A DNA stretch of 64,000 nt from Nocardia sp. NBC_01329 (GTDB lineage Bacteria > Actinomycetota > Actinomycetes > Mycobacteriales > Mycobacteriaceae), in NCBI RefSeq assembly GCF_035956715.1, contig NZ_CP108381.1:1488001-1552000 (forward strand), in the 5' to 3' direction. Shown here piece after piece: positions 28,337 to 37,084 of this stretch (position 1 is the first letter of the stretch; the number at the start of each line of letters is the position of its first letter). The position numbers and the translations under genes were made by a program. The notes beneath the pieces were generated by a model. That model was not told the DNA's origin. It saw nothing but the letters and a program-made list of their open reading frames with translations, and did no database searches.

Positions 28337-29601
28337 CCGCCGACCCCGCGCTCACCTGGGCGGGGCCGCCGATTCCGGTGGTGGGTATCGGCGCCGACGG
28401 CTGGGCGGGACTGTCCGAACGGTCCCGAGGGGAACTGCGCGACTGCGCGGTGCTGTTCGGTTCGGCCCGCCAGCTCGAACTGCTCCCGGACGAGGTGACC
28501 GCGCGCCGGGAACCGTGGCCGTCCCCGCTGCTGCCCGCCCTGCCCGGTCTGCTGGCCGATTATCGCGATACCCACCTCGGCGTGCTCGCCAGCGGTGACC
28601 CCATGTTCTACGGGATCGGCGTCACCCTTGCCCGGTTGCTCGGCCCGGGCTCGCTGCGGGTCTTCCCACAGGCGTCGGCGGCGTCACTGGCATGCGCCCG
28701 GCTGGGCTGGCCGGTCGCGGAGGTGGGAATCGTCAGTGCTGTCGGCCGGCCGCTCGAACGTCTGCTGCCCGAGCTGGTCGAGGAGCGGCGGGTGCTGGTG
28801 CTCAGCGCCGACGCCGCGACGCCGGCGCAGGTTGCGGAATTGCTGCGCGACAACGGTTTCGGGCCTTCGGCGCTGACCGTGTTGGAGCAGCTGGGCGGGC
28901 CGTCCGAACGCCTGGTGTCCGGCATCGCCGGCACCTGGCGCGAACCTCCGGGCGACCCGCTCAATATCGTCGCTGTCACCGCATCGGCCGAGTCCGGGCG
29001 CACCCGCCTCACCCGGCTACCCGGATTACCCGACGGTGCCTACGGCGGTGACGGGCAACTCACCAAATCCGAGATCCGGGCCCTCACTCTCGCGGCGCTC
29101 GCGCCCGGACCAGGTGAAACGCTGTGGGATATCGGTGGGGGATCGGGCACTATCGCCATCGAATGGTGCCGTGTCCACCCCGCCTGCCGGGCGGTCGCTT
29201 TCGAGATCCTGCAGCGGCGCCGGGACCAGATCCGCGCCAATGCCGCCGGGCTCGGTGTCCCCGATATCGAGGTGCGCGGCGAGGCCGTGGCCGAACTCGC
29301 CGGGGGCGCCGCGCTGTCCGGCCCCGACGCGATCTTCCTCGGTGGTGGCCTGACCACGCCGGGTTTGTTCGATCACTGCTGGTCACGATTGCCCGCCGGG
29401 GGACGCCTGGTGGCCAACGCGGTCACCGCGGAGTCGGAGGCGCTACTACTGGACTGGTCGGCGGCGCACGGCGGTGGCCTGCGCCGCTTCCAGGTCTATC
29501 GCGGCGAACCGCTGGGACGCTTCACCACGTGGCGGCCGCAGCTACCGGTGACCCAGTGGTCGGTGGTGAAGGGCTTGTCCGGGAAGACTTCCCGTATGTG
29601 A
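28333..29601 (+). CDS. cobL: Precorrin-6Y C5,15-methyltransferase (decarboxylating) CobL
   Basis: Bifunctional corrin enzyme, about 422 residues. The N-terminal CbiE-like domain methylates C5 (HLGVLASGDPMFYGIGVTLA is the tetrapyrrole-methylase GDPMFYG motif). The C-terminal CbiT-like domain methylates C15 and decarboxylates (TLWDIGGGSGTIAIEWCRVH is the SAM site, preceded by LTKSEIRALTLAAL). GTG 28333 overlaps the SDR stop. Acts on precorrin-6B in the aerobic pathway. Confidence 0.95.
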   Translation: MTADPALTWAGPPIPVVGIGADGWAGLSERSRGELRDCAVLFGSARQLELLPDEVTARREPWPSPLLPALPGLLADYRDTHLGVLASGDPMFYGIGVTLARLLGPGSLRVFPQASAASLACARLGWPVAEVGIVSAVGRPLERLLPELVEERRVLVLSADAATPAQVAELLRDNGFGPSALTVLEQLGGPSERLVSGIAGTWREPPGDPLNIVAVTASAESGRTRLTRLPGLPDGAYGGDGQLTKSEIRALTLAALAPGPGETLWDIGGGSGTIAIEWCRVHPACRAVAFEILQRRRDQIRANAAGLGVPDIEVRGEAVAELAGGAALSGPDAIFLGGGLTTPGLFDHCWSRLPAGGRLVANAVTAESEALLLDWSAAHGGGLRRFQVYRGEPLGRFTTWRPQLPVTQWSVVKGLSGKTSRM

Positions 29602-29693
29602 CAACCCGAATGGACGAATCGGGCATCGGGAGTAAGGTCACGGGAGTTCCTAGCGTGGGTCAGGCGGATTCGCGCGTGACGGGGAGATCGATA

Positions 29694-30317
29694 GTGAAAT
29701 ACAAGAAGTTCGCCGCAACCGCAATCATGGCGGCCGCGGCCACCGGTATCGCCGCGGGTACGGGCTACGCGGCTCCCGCTCCGGCGGCGCCCGCTGTCGA
29801 GCAGCAGGAGAACGCGGTTCCGGAGGTCACCGGTCACGATCGCGGTGTCGACTACAACCTGGCGCTGGCTCAGACCGGGAAATCCCTGGTCACTACGGTA
29901 TCCGGCGGTGCGTTCAGCCTGGATGCCACCAACAACGCGGTCGTCCTCAGCAACGTTGCCGGTGAGCGCCTCACCAGTATCCCGCTCACCCAGGTGACCA
30001 ACGGCCAGGTGGTCGCGGTCGCCGCGTCCATCGACGAGGGCAACAGCCGGTTGACCTTGACCCCGCAGGCCACCCCGGTCGCGGGCGCACCGTCCCAGGC
30101 GCAGTTCATCGGCTCCCAGCAGTGGTTCATGAGTGAACTGCAGGCGGCCTCGCTGGGCGCTGCCGTGGGTGCCGCCATCGGCGCGGGTATCGGGTTCCTG
30201 TTCCTGGGTGTCGGCCTCATCCCGGGTGCCATCATCGGTGCGGGTATCGGCCTCGCCGTCGCCGGCGGCCCACCGCTGCTGGATTCGGCCATCGCCTACT
30301 TCAGCGGCCAGCCCTGA
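29694..30317 (+). CDS. Secreted protein with C-terminal glycine-zipper helices
   Basis: 207 residues, family not recognised by me. A signal peptide is clear (KKFAATAIMAAAATGIAAGT, cut after GYAAPA). A mature domain of about 110 residues follows (VDYNLALAQTGKSLVTTVSG, FSLDATNNAVVLSNVAG), then two small-residue helices with GxxxG spacing (AAVGAAIGAGIGFLFLGVGL, GAIIGAGIGLAVAGG). GTG 29694 has GGGGAG 7 bp upstream. Proteins of this shape are common in Nocardia. It sits where mycobacteria carry cobM, between cobL and cobK, and its stop overlaps the start of cobK. A membrane-inserting or envelope role is an inference. Confidence 0.8.
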   Translation: MKYKKFAATAIMAAAATGIAAGTGYAAPAPAAPAVEQQENAVPEVTGHDRGVDYNLALAQTGKSLVTTVSGGAFSLDATNNAVVLSNVAGERLTSIPLTQVTNGQVVAVAASIDEGNSRLTLTPQATPVAGAPSQAQFIGSQQWFMSELQAASLGAAVGAAIGAGIGFLFLGVGLIPGAIIGAGIGLAVAGGPPLLDSAIAYFSGQP

Positions 30318-31087
30318 GAATTCTGCTGCTGGGCGGGACCGGGGAGGCCCGGGAACTCGCCCGACTGCTCACCGGCGAGCGAGAACACGAGATCGTGTCC
30401 TCGCTCGCCGGTCGCGTATCCGACCCGGTCCGGCCTGTCGGCGAGGTGCGGATCGGCGGGTTCGGCGGGGTCGAGGGCTTACGGAAATGGCTGGAGGACA
30501 ATCGGACAGAGCTCGTCGTCGACGCCACCCACCCGTTCGCGGCCACGATGACCGCGCATGCCGCCCAGGCCACCGCGCAACTTGGTGTCCCCATGATCCG
30601 GTTGAACCGGCCGGGCTGGACCGCCGAGCCCGGTGACCGCTGGTACCGGGTCCCCGACCTCGCCGCCGCCGCGAGCACGTCCACCGAACTGGGGGACCGG
30701 ATCCTGCTGACCATCGGCCGGCAGGGGATCGCGGCCTTCGCCGGCTACCCCCGGCCCTGGTATCTGATCCGTACCATCGACCCGCCCGAAGGCCCGCTTC
30801 CGCCGCGGCACGAGATCCTTTCGGCGCGTGGACCGTTCACCGTCGACGAGGAGTCCGGCCTGCTGGCTCGGCACCGTATCGGTGTGGTGGTCACCAAAGA
30901 CAGCGGCGGTACGGCCACAACCGCGAAACTCACTGCGGCGCGTACCGCAGGGATCCCGGTGGTAGTTGTGGACCGGCCGCCCCTCCCGTCCGGGGTCACC
31001 GTGGCGGGCACGGTCGAGGAAGTGCGAGAAGCGTTGTCCGCGTGCACCACCGAGAATCCGGCAGGCGGCAGCGCCGAAGATCGATGA
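30314..31087 (+). CDS. cobK: Precorrin-6A reductase CobK, apparent CTG start
   Basis: NADPH-dependent reduction of precorrin-6A. The Rossmann start of the family, RILLLGGTGEARELARLL, can be read only from CTG 30314, which overlaps the preceding stop as CTGA; the first ATG/GTG/TTG in frame is GTG 30395, which would delete the nucleotide-binding GGTGEA. So either CTG (or ATT 30320) is used, or the protein starts truncated. 257 residues from CTG. Other family signatures: DATHPFAATMTAHAAQAT, LLTIGRQGIAAFAGYP, GVVVTKDSGGTATTAKLTAA. Convergent with padR. Confidence 0.88.
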   Translation: MRILLLGGTGEARELARLLTGEREHEIVSSLAGRVSDPVRPVGEVRIGGFGGVEGLRKWLEDNRTELVVDATHPFAATMTAHAAQATAQLGVPMIRLNRPGWTAEPGDRWYRVPDLAAAASTSTELGDRILLTIGRQGIAAFAGYPRPWYLIRTIDPPEGPLPPRHEILSARGPFTVDEESGLLARHRIGVVVTKDSGGTATTAKLTAARTAGIPVVVVDRPPLPSGVTVAGTVEEVREALSACTTENPAGGSAEDR

Positions 31088-31127
31088 TCGGTGGCGCCAC
31101 CGGTTTCCGGGTTGTGCACGGCAGGGT

Positions 31128-31658
31128 TCACGAGCCGAGTATCTCGGGTAGTCGATCGAACCAGTCCAGGACCGCGCGTTCGTATCCGATACCGAATTCG
31201 AGTGTCGCCCGGGAATGCGAGGGCAGATCCGGGACTGTTGCCTCGGCGCGATAGCGGTCCAGCCGTTCCTGATGGATCTTGCGGGCACTATCGATGATCG
31301 AGGTCAGATGCGCGCCCTCCAGATGACCACCGAAATGCAGGGTCAGCAACAGCGGGAAGCGGATGGTCTCAGGATTCGGATCGCGGGCGATCCATTCGGC
31401 GAACTCGGCGCGCCCCGCGTCGGTGATCCGGTACGGAGTGCGTTCCCGCGCACCGGTTTCGCCCTTGACCACCAGACCCGCCGTGTCCATGGCGGCGAGT
31501 TCCCGGTAGACCTGACTCTGCGTGATGGTCCAGAAATCACCGATGGTGTCCTGGGCCGTTGTCACCAGATCCCAGCCCGACATCGGTCCCTCGTGTAGAA
31601 ACCCCAGAAGTGAGGCGGCCGTGGAGTTCAGCGGCCGCTTCTGTTTGCCGTTCACCAC
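31128..31658 (-). CDS. PadR family transcriptional regulator
   Basis: 176-residue winged-HTH repressor. N-terminal HTH (SLLGFLHEGPMSGWDLVTTA, WTITQSQVYRELAAMDTAGL), recognition wing (GARERTPYRITDAGRAEFAE) and the C-terminal helical dimerisation region of PadR subfamily 2 (HLTSIIDSARKIHQERLDRY). Start at GTG 31658 or the next GTG codon. A palindrome lies 21 bp upstream, so autoregulation is likely. It sits between the convergent cobK and the cobH-cobIJ unit, but no target gene is obvious. Confidence 0.88.
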   Translation of the reverse strand: MVNGKQKRPLNSTAASLLGFLHEGPMSGWDLVTTAQDTIGDFWTITQSQVYRELAAMDTAGLVVKGETGARERTPYRITDAGRAEFAEWIARDPNPETIRFPLLLTLHFGGHLEGAHLTSIIDSARKIHQERLDRYRAEATVPDLPSHSRATLEFGIGYERAVLDWFDRLPEILGS

Positions 31659-31678
31659 GTTGTCCTTCCACCGACTCT

Positions 31679-31693
31679 ATTCCATAGTGGAAT
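31679..31693. promoter_or_regulatory. Palindrome upstream of padR, candidate operator
   Basis: ATTCCATAGTGGAAT: perfect 6-bp arms with a TAG spacer, in the gap between padR and the end of cobIJ, 21 bp before the padR start. Confidence 0.5.
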
Positions 31694-31712
31694 GCTATCG
31701 GATGAGGCGGAC

Positions 31713-33287
31713 TCAGGTGAGATAGCGGCGCGCGGTGTAGACCCTGGTCTCGCCGTCGGTGTCGACCACCGCGGTGGTGGAGGCCCCGACGATCAGCAGG
31801 GTCCGCATATCGACCTCGGCCGGTTCCAGTTCGCCCAAGGTCATCACCCGCACCGATTCCTGCGGCCCGCCCACATCACGACCGAGCACGACCGGGGTTT
31901 CCGGCGCGCGGTGTTCGAGCAGGATGTCCTTCATCGCACCGACCTGCCAGGTGCGCTTGCTCGAGGCGGGGTTGTACACCGCGATCGCCATATCCGCGGC
32001 GGCGACGGCCGCGAGCCGCGCGGCCACCACATCCCACGGCTTGAGCCGATCGGAGAGGGAGATGGTGGCGTAGTCGTGGCCGAGCGGGGCGCCGACCCGG
32101 CTGGCCACCGCGTTCGCCGCCGTCATCCCGGGCAGTACCCGTACCGGCACTCCCGCCCATTGCGGGTCCGCGGATTCCTCCAGGACCGCCGCCGCCATGG
32201 CGAACACCCCCGGATCCCCGGAGGAGACCACCGCGACCCGGCCGCCGCGTCGGGCCAGGTCCAGCGCCATGGCGGCACGTTCGGACTCGACCCGGTTGTC
32301 GCTGCTGTGCCGCCGCTGACCCGGGCGGACCGGGACACGGTCGATATAGGTCGCGTAGCCGACCAGGTCGGTGGCGGCGGCGAGCGCGGCGGTCACCTCC
32401 GGAGTTGTCCAGCGGGTATCGCCCGGGCCCAGACCGACGACCACCACCTCACCCACCCCGGACGCGTCGCTGCCCGAGATGGCCTCGGATATCCGGGTCC
32501 GGCCGGCGCGCTCGACCGGTTCGGCACCGGTCGCGGCAGGTCCGGCCGGGATCGGTGTGGTCGGTTCGGGACCCGGGACGATGGTGATCGCGAAGTACGG
32601 GACCTGGGAGTCGTCCACGTCTCCGGCGGCGAGAACCCGCTCGCGTCCGGTGCTGGCCCGCTCCACGTAGTAGGCGCGATCGAGGCGGCCGGAATCGGCG
32701 AGGGCCTTCCGGACGGCCGGGTAGGTTCGGCCGAGTTTCATGATCGCGGCCGCCTCGCTGTCGGCGAGCCTGCGGGTGAGTTCGTCGGCGGGCAGCGTCG
32801 CGGGCAGCACCGTCAATACCTGCTCGCCCTCCACCAGCGGAGTTCCCAGCGCAGCCGAGGCCGCGCTCACCGAGGTGATACCAGGGATGATCTCGGTCTC
32901 GAACCGGTCGGCCAGCCGCCGGTGCATATGCATATAGGAGCTGTAGAACAGCGGGTCACCGGCAGCCAGCAGCGCCACCGACCGGCCCGCCGCCAGATGG
33001 GCGGCCAGCCGTTCGGCGGCCGCGGTGTAGAACTCGTCGATCGCGCCCTGATAACCGCCGGGATGGTCGGTGGTCTCGGTGGTGACCGGATAGATCAGAT
33101 GTTCCTCGAGCTGGCCCGGCCGCAAATACGGCTCGGCGATACCGTGCGAGATACTGCGACCGTGCCGCGCGCTGTGGAAGGCGATCACATCGGCGTCGGT
33201 GATCACCCGCGCCGCCTTCACCGTCACGAGCTCCGGATCGCCGGGCCCGAGCCCGACCCCCCACAGTTTTCCCGCACGCACTGTCAT
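31713..33287 (-). CDS. cobIJ: Fused precorrin-2 C20- / precorrin-3B C17-methyltransferase CobIJ
   Basis: Two tetrapyrrole methylases in one chain of 524 residues, as in mycobacteria. CobI half (~1-240): [40 protein letters not shown] and [14 protein letters not shown]. CobJ half (~285-524): [60 protein letters not shown]. The linker is rich in Pro/Gly. ATG 33287 overlaps the cobH stop as ATGA; the open frame that continues upstream over cobH is not coding. CobJ also contracts the ring after CobG. Confidence 0.96.
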   Translation of the reverse strand: MTVRAGKLWGVGLGPGDPELVTVKAARVITDADVIAFHSARHGRSISHGIAEPYLRPGQLEEHLIYPVTTETTDHPGGYQGAIDEFYTAAAERLAAHLAAGRSVALLAAGDPLFYSSYMHMHRRLADRFETEIIPGITSVSAASAALGTPLVEGEQVLTVLPATLPADELTRRLADSEAAAIMKLGRTYPAVRKALADSGRLDRAYYVERASTGRERVLAAGDVDDSQVPYFAITIVPGPEPTTPIPAGPAATGAEPVERAGRTRISEAISGSDASGVGEVVVVGLGPGDTRWTTPEVTAALAAATDLVGYATYIDRVPVRPGQRRHSSDNRVESERAAMALDLARRGGRVAVVSSGDPGVFAMAAAVLEESADPQWAGVPVRVLPGMTAANAVASRVGAPLGHDYATISLSDRLKPWDVVAARLAAVAAADMAIAVYNPASSKRTWQVGAMKDILLEHRAPETPVVLGRDVGGPQESVRVMTLGELEPAEVDMRTLLIVGASTTAVVDTDGETRVYTARRYLT

Positions 33288-33919
33288 TCCGCTTCGCTCG
33301 CAATCGCATTCAATGCCGATGCGGTGATCGCGCTCCCGCCACGCCGCCCGCGCACCGTCAGGTATTCGACTCCGCGGCTCGCGGCGAGCGCCTCTTTCGA
33401 TTCGGCCGCGCCGACGAAGCCCACCGGTATCCCGAGCACCGCGGCGGGTTTCGGTGCTCCGGCGGCGATCATGTCCAGCAGATGGAACAGGGCCGTCGGC
33501 GCGTTGCCGATGGCCACCACCGCACCGTCGAGCCGCTCCCGCCACAGTTCCAGCGCCGCCGCCGACCGCGTTGTACCGAGTTCGGCCGCCAATTCCGGTA
33601 CGCGGGGGTCCCGCAGCAGGCAGAGCACCTCGTTGTCCGCGGGCAGCCGGGCCCGGGTGACCCCGGAGGCGACCATGTTCGCATCGCACAGGATCGGCGC
33701 GCCCGCGCGCAGTGCCGCCCGGGCCGCCGCGACCACGCCCGGGGTGAACAGCACATCGCCGGCCAGGTCGACCTGGCCGCAGCCGTGGATCATCCGCACG
33801 ACCACCTGCGCGATATCGGCCGGAAAGCGAGCCAGTTCGGCCTCGTCTCGGATGATCGAGAACGACCGGCGGTAGATCTCGGCCGCGTCGGTGACGTAGC
33901 TGGTGCGCGTGTCGGGCAT
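33284..33919 (-). CDS. cobH: Precorrin-8X methylmutase CobH
   Basis: Moves a methyl group from C11 to C12 to form hydrogenobyrinate. 211 residues. Seen: [35 protein letters not shown] (catalytic His), [38 protein letters not shown] and [19 protein letters not shown] 33919. Coupled to cobIJ. The 199 bp upstream, before the SDR stop, contain no gene and no recognisable cobalamin riboswitch; the promoter is probably there. Confidence 0.96.
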   Translation of the reverse strand: MPDTRTSYVTDAAEIYRRSFSIIRDEAELARFPADIAQVVVRMIHGCGQVDLAGDVLFTPGVVAAARAALRAGAPILCDANMVASGVTRARLPADNEVLCLLRDPRVPELAAELGTTRSAAALELWRERLDGAVVAIGNAPTALFHLLDMIAAGAPKPAAVLGIPVGFVGAAESKEALAASRGVEYLTVRGRRGGSAITASALNAIASEAE

Positions 33920-34118
33920 GCGGACACCATATGCCGGGCATCACGCGCCGGACCGGTGCGGGTGGGCGGTGGCACCAGCGGGTCGGGCCGGGCACGCAGC
34001 CGAGAGCAGCCGACACGAGAACTCGCAGCGAATGCATCGGGGCGCCGGTCCGGCCGCGGATCACCACCCGAGCGGATCAGGTCTGCGTAACCCCGTCGGC
34101 GTTGCCCCGCGGCCGCGG

Positions 34119-35084
34119 TCAGTGCGGGTGTAGTGCCACCTCCGCCTCGGCGAGGCAGTACTCCCACAGCGACAGCAGTTCGCTTTCCGGATAGCGGGTA
34201 TTTCGAAGATAGTGTTCGTCGCGGATCCGCCGGTCGTGCCAGAAGTGTCCGGAGAGCGGCGCCGGATCGGTGGTGGCCAGCCATACCGCGGTATCGGCGC
34301 CCTCGTCGGCGGTGCGCATCGCCGGCCGTAGCGCGGAACTGAAGCGGGGGAGGGCCGCGGTGATCCCGGGGGTGTCGACCCAGCCCGGGTGCATACTGTG
34401 CACGCTGACCCCGTGATCGGCCAGGCGTCCGTCCAGGAGCGGCCCGAACGCCACCTGGATGCGTTTGGTGCGGGCATAGGCGGTGGCGCCGCGGTAGTCG
34501 CCGCCGCGGTACTGCGGATCGTCGACGGGCAGCGGCTGGGCGTACATACCGCCCGACGCGACGAAGATGATCCGAGCGTCGCCGGAGGCCGCCAGCAGCG
34601 GGGTGAGCCGGTCGGTGAACCGCAACGGTCCGAGGACGTGGGTGGCCAAGGTCAGTTCGTTCCCGGCGGAGTTCTCGGCCCGGTCGGTGGGTAGCACACC
34701 CGCGTTGTGGACGAGCACGTCCAGCGCCTCGTGCCGCTCGGCGAGGGTGCGAACGCAGGTGTCGACGCTGGCGGGTTCGGAGATATCGCAGACAGCCAGC
34801 TCCACCTCGGCGCCGGGGACGGCGTCGAGGATCTCGCGCCGGGCTCGCTCGCCGCGGCCCGGATCACGAACCGCGAGCACGGTGCGGGCGCCCAGTCCCG
34901 CGAACCGGGTGGCGATCGATTTGCCGATTCCCGAGTTCGCGCCGGTGACCAGCGCCGTTTTCCCGTCCAGCGCGTCGGTGGGTGGATCGTCGCGAGTCCA
35001 GCAGACCTTGCGCAGGTGGTAGCCGAGGCGGGTGTAGCCGGGCACTATCGCCCGGTCGAGAAGAGTATCGACTGTTCGGATCAT
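34119..35084 (-). CDS. Short-chain dehydrogenase (DHRS12-like)
   Basis: SDR of 321 residues. Leader of ~35 residues (DRAIVPGYTRLGYHLRKVCW) and then ALVTGANSGIGKSIATRFAG (TGxxxGIG), DVLVHNAGVLP, FVASGGMYAQPL and YARTKRIQ (here YxxxK is YARTK). It is the last gene of the minus-strand set amine oxidase / DUF1365 / CFA / SDR; the gap to the CFA gene is 3 bp. The same four families occur together in LitR-regulated clusters of pseudomonads and others, where a lipid substrate is suspected. Confidence 0.88.
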   Translation of the reverse strand: MIRTVDTLLDRAIVPGYTRLGYHLRKVCWTRDDPPTDALDGKTALVTGANSGIGKSIATRFAGLGARTVLAVRDPGRGERARREILDAVPGAEVELAVCDISEPASVDTCVRTLAERHEALDVLVHNAGVLPTDRAENSAGNELTLATHVLGPLRFTDRLTPLLAASGDARIIFVASGGMYAQPLPVDDPQYRGGDYRGATAYARTKRIQVAFGPLLDGRLADHGVSVHSMHPGWVDTPGITAALPRFSSALRPAMRTADEGADTAVWLATTDPAPLSGHFWHDRRIRDEHYLRNTRYPESELLSLWEYCLAEAEVALHPH

Positions 35085-35087
35085 TGA

Positions 35088-36365
35088 TCACACCTCATCT
35101 CGTCTGGCCAGCACGAACTGCTCGACACCCAGGTAGCCGCTACGGAACCCCGCCGCGGCGTAGGCCAGATAGAACCGCCACATCCGCTGGAACACGGGGT
35201 CGAAGCCGAGCGCGCTCACCTGGTCGGTATACCCATCGAAGCGCTCCTGCCACAGGTAAAGGGTGTGCGCGTAGTGCTCGCCCATCGAGAACCGCTCCGC
35301 GACTCGCAGGCCGGTGCCGCGGGCGACGGTATCGGCGATCAAACGGGTGGACGGCAGGAAACCGCCGGGGAAGATGTACTTCTGGATCCAGGTGTAGGTG
35401 TTGCGGGTGGCGCGCATGCGATGGTCCGGCATGGTGATCGCCTGTAGTGCCGCCCGGCCACCGGGGGCCAGCAGCTTCTCGATGGTCCGAAAGTAGATAT
35501 CGAGATATTCGCATCCGACAGCTTCGATCATCTCGACGGAAACCACGGCGTCGTACTCACCGTCCACCAGGCGGTAATCGAGTAGGTCCACCTCGACGAG
35601 GTCGGCCGCGCCGGCCGCTTCGATGCGGGTCAGCGCCAGGTCGCGCTGTTCGGTCGAGAGGGTCACCGAGCGCACCCGAGCACCGCGTTGGGCGGCACGG
35701 ATAGCCAGCGCGCCCCAGCCGGTGCCGATCTCGAGTAGCCGGGTACCGGGACCCACCCGCGCCGCGTCCAGAATGCGATCGATCTTCCGGTACTGGGCGT
35801 CGGTGAGGTCCCGCCATCGCGGAGCGGGCTCGGTGGAGAGGAACAGCGCACTCGAATAAGTCATCGTCTCGTCGAGGAACAAGCCGAAGAACTCGTTGGA
35901 CAGGTCGTAGTGATGTGCGACGTTATCGCGGCTGTTGGCCCGGGTATTGCGTTCGGAACGGGGGTGTTTCGCGACGTAGAGTCCGCGCAGGGTCTGCAGG
36001 ACCGGCGGGACCAGGTTCTCGATGTTCCCGGCGAGCACAGTGAGGACGGCCGCCGGATCCGGTGCCGACCAGTCACCGGCCATGTACGACTCGCCGAAAC
36101 CGATCAGCCCGGCCGTGCCGAGCCGGACCGCGAAATCGTCCGGCCGATGCAGGACGAGCACGGGGGCCGCCGCATCGCCGGGATCCTTACCGAGGACGGT
36201 GCCGTCCGGATACTCGACGCGCAGCGGCAACCGGGACACCGCCCGCCGGAAGAGCCGCCGCGCTACAGCGGCGGTGACCGCTGCCCAGGTGCTTGCGGGG
36301 AGCCGCTCGATTTCGGGCCAGTGGAGAGTGAGCGGTGGGGTCGTGGTCGGCAGTTCGGTGGTCAC
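35088..36365 (-). CDS. Cyclopropane-fatty-acid-synthase-family methyltransferase
   Basis: SAM-dependent methyltransferase of the CFA/mycolic acid cyclopropane synthase family (425 residues), acting on unsaturated acyl chains of phospholipids at the membrane. SAM motif I is LLEIGTGWGALAIRAAQRGA. Family signatures: HHYDLSNEFFGLFLDETMTY, YSSALF, VSVEMIEAVGCEYLDIYF, YIFPGGFLPS. GTG 36365 overlaps the DUF1365 stop. The N-terminal ~120 residues are the DUF7884-like lead domain of the clustered subtype. Product could be a methylated, cyclopropane or furan fatty acid; this cannot be told by eye. Confidence 0.9.
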   Translation of the reverse strand: MTTELPTTTPPLTLHWPEIERLPASTWAAVTAAVARRLFRRAVSRLPLRVEYPDGTVLGKDPGDAAAPVLVLHRPDDFAVRLGTAGLIGFGESYMAGDWSAPDPAAVLTVLAGNIENLVPPVLQTLRGLYVAKHPRSERNTRANSRDNVAHHYDLSNEFFGLFLDETMTYSSALFLSTEPAPRWRDLTDAQYRKIDRILDAARVGPGTRLLEIGTGWGALAIRAAQRGARVRSVTLSTEQRDLALTRIEAAGAADLVEVDLLDYRLVDGEYDAVVSVEMIEAVGCEYLDIYFRTIEKLLAPGGRAALQAITMPDHRMRATRNTYTWIQKYIFPGGFLPSTRLIADTVARGTGLRVAERFSMGEHYAHTLYLWQERFDGYTDQVSALGFDPVFQRMWRFYLAYAAAGFRSGYLGVEQFVLARRDEV

Positions 36366-37084
36366 CGGGACGGCTCCTCGATCGGCGAGACAGTACGGGG
36401 AACGACAGGTAGACCGCGTAACCAGAGCCGAAGACCCTGGACGCGGATACGGGCCGCGACGGCGAGCGGCGCCAGCGGCATGGTCAGGGCCGCGGCCAGG
36501 ATCGCGCGGGTGGTCGCGGGCCGGCATTCGCCGGTCATCGACGCGGTGAGCACCGGATGGTCACGGTGCAGCGTGATGGACAGGCGCAGCCGGTCGTCGG
36601 GCTCGGGCAGCGCCATCCGGTACCGGCCGGACACATCGTTGAACGGTGATACATAGAACTGTTTGCCGATTTCGGCGCGGTCGTGTTCGTCGGTCCGCAG
36701 CAGGTACCGGTGCCGGCCGCGGTAGGTGTTGTGTACCTCCGCCACCACACATACCGGTGTGCCGGTACGGTCGCGGCACCAGTAGAGGGTGAGCGGATTG
36801 AACACGAACCCGAGTACCCGAGCGCTGGTCAGCATGAGGATCCGGCCGCCCGGCAGCTCGATTCCGTGCGCGTCCAGGAAGGTGTCGATGTTCTCGCGCA
36901 GGCTGCGATCCGGATCGCCGAGGTGATCGTCGGCGCGGAAACGGGCCAGCGGGCGCAGCGGGCGGGGGAGTCGCGGCAGATCGTCGAGATCGACGAGCCA
37001 GCTGTAGCTGCGATACCGGAACCGGTGCCGCACCGGCGTATGGCGCACGTGGTCGATGGTCGTGTAGGCGAGCCGGGCGGTCAT
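36362..37084 (-). CDS. DUF1365 domain-containing protein
   Basis: 240-residue protein of unknown function, nearly always beside a CFA-type methyltransferase and an FAD amine oxidase-like protein. Seen: LAYTTIDHVRHTPVRHRFRY, YSWLVDLDDLPRLP, VLGFVFNPLTLYWC, AEVHNTYRGRHRYLL, KQFYVSPFNDVSGRYRM; these aromatic-rich segments are the DUF1365 core. Hydrophobic C-terminal helix near residues 190-215. ATG overlaps the amine oxidase stop (ATGA), and its own stop overlaps the CFA GTG. Confidence 0.9.
   Translation of the reverse strand: MTARLAYTTIDHVRHTPVRHRFRYRSYSWLVDLDDLPRLPRPLRPLARFRADDHLGDPDRSLRENIDTFLDAHGIELPGGRILMLTSARVLGFVFNPLTLYWCRDRTGTPVCVVAEVHNTYRGRHRYLLRTDEHDRAEIGKQFYVSPFNDVSGRYRMALPEPDDRLRLSITLHRDHPVLTASMTGECRPATTRAILAAALTMPLAPLAVAARIRVQGLRLWLRGLPVVPRTVSPIEEPSR

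Noticed and set aside
33288..34067. Upstream extension of the cobIJ frame across cobH
   Set aside because: Arg/Gly-rich translation in antiphase to cobH; the family N-terminus begins at 33287.
33920..34118. Possible cobalamin riboswitch before cobH
   Set aside because: No CCACTG loop or B12 box found in order; only GC-rich sequence.
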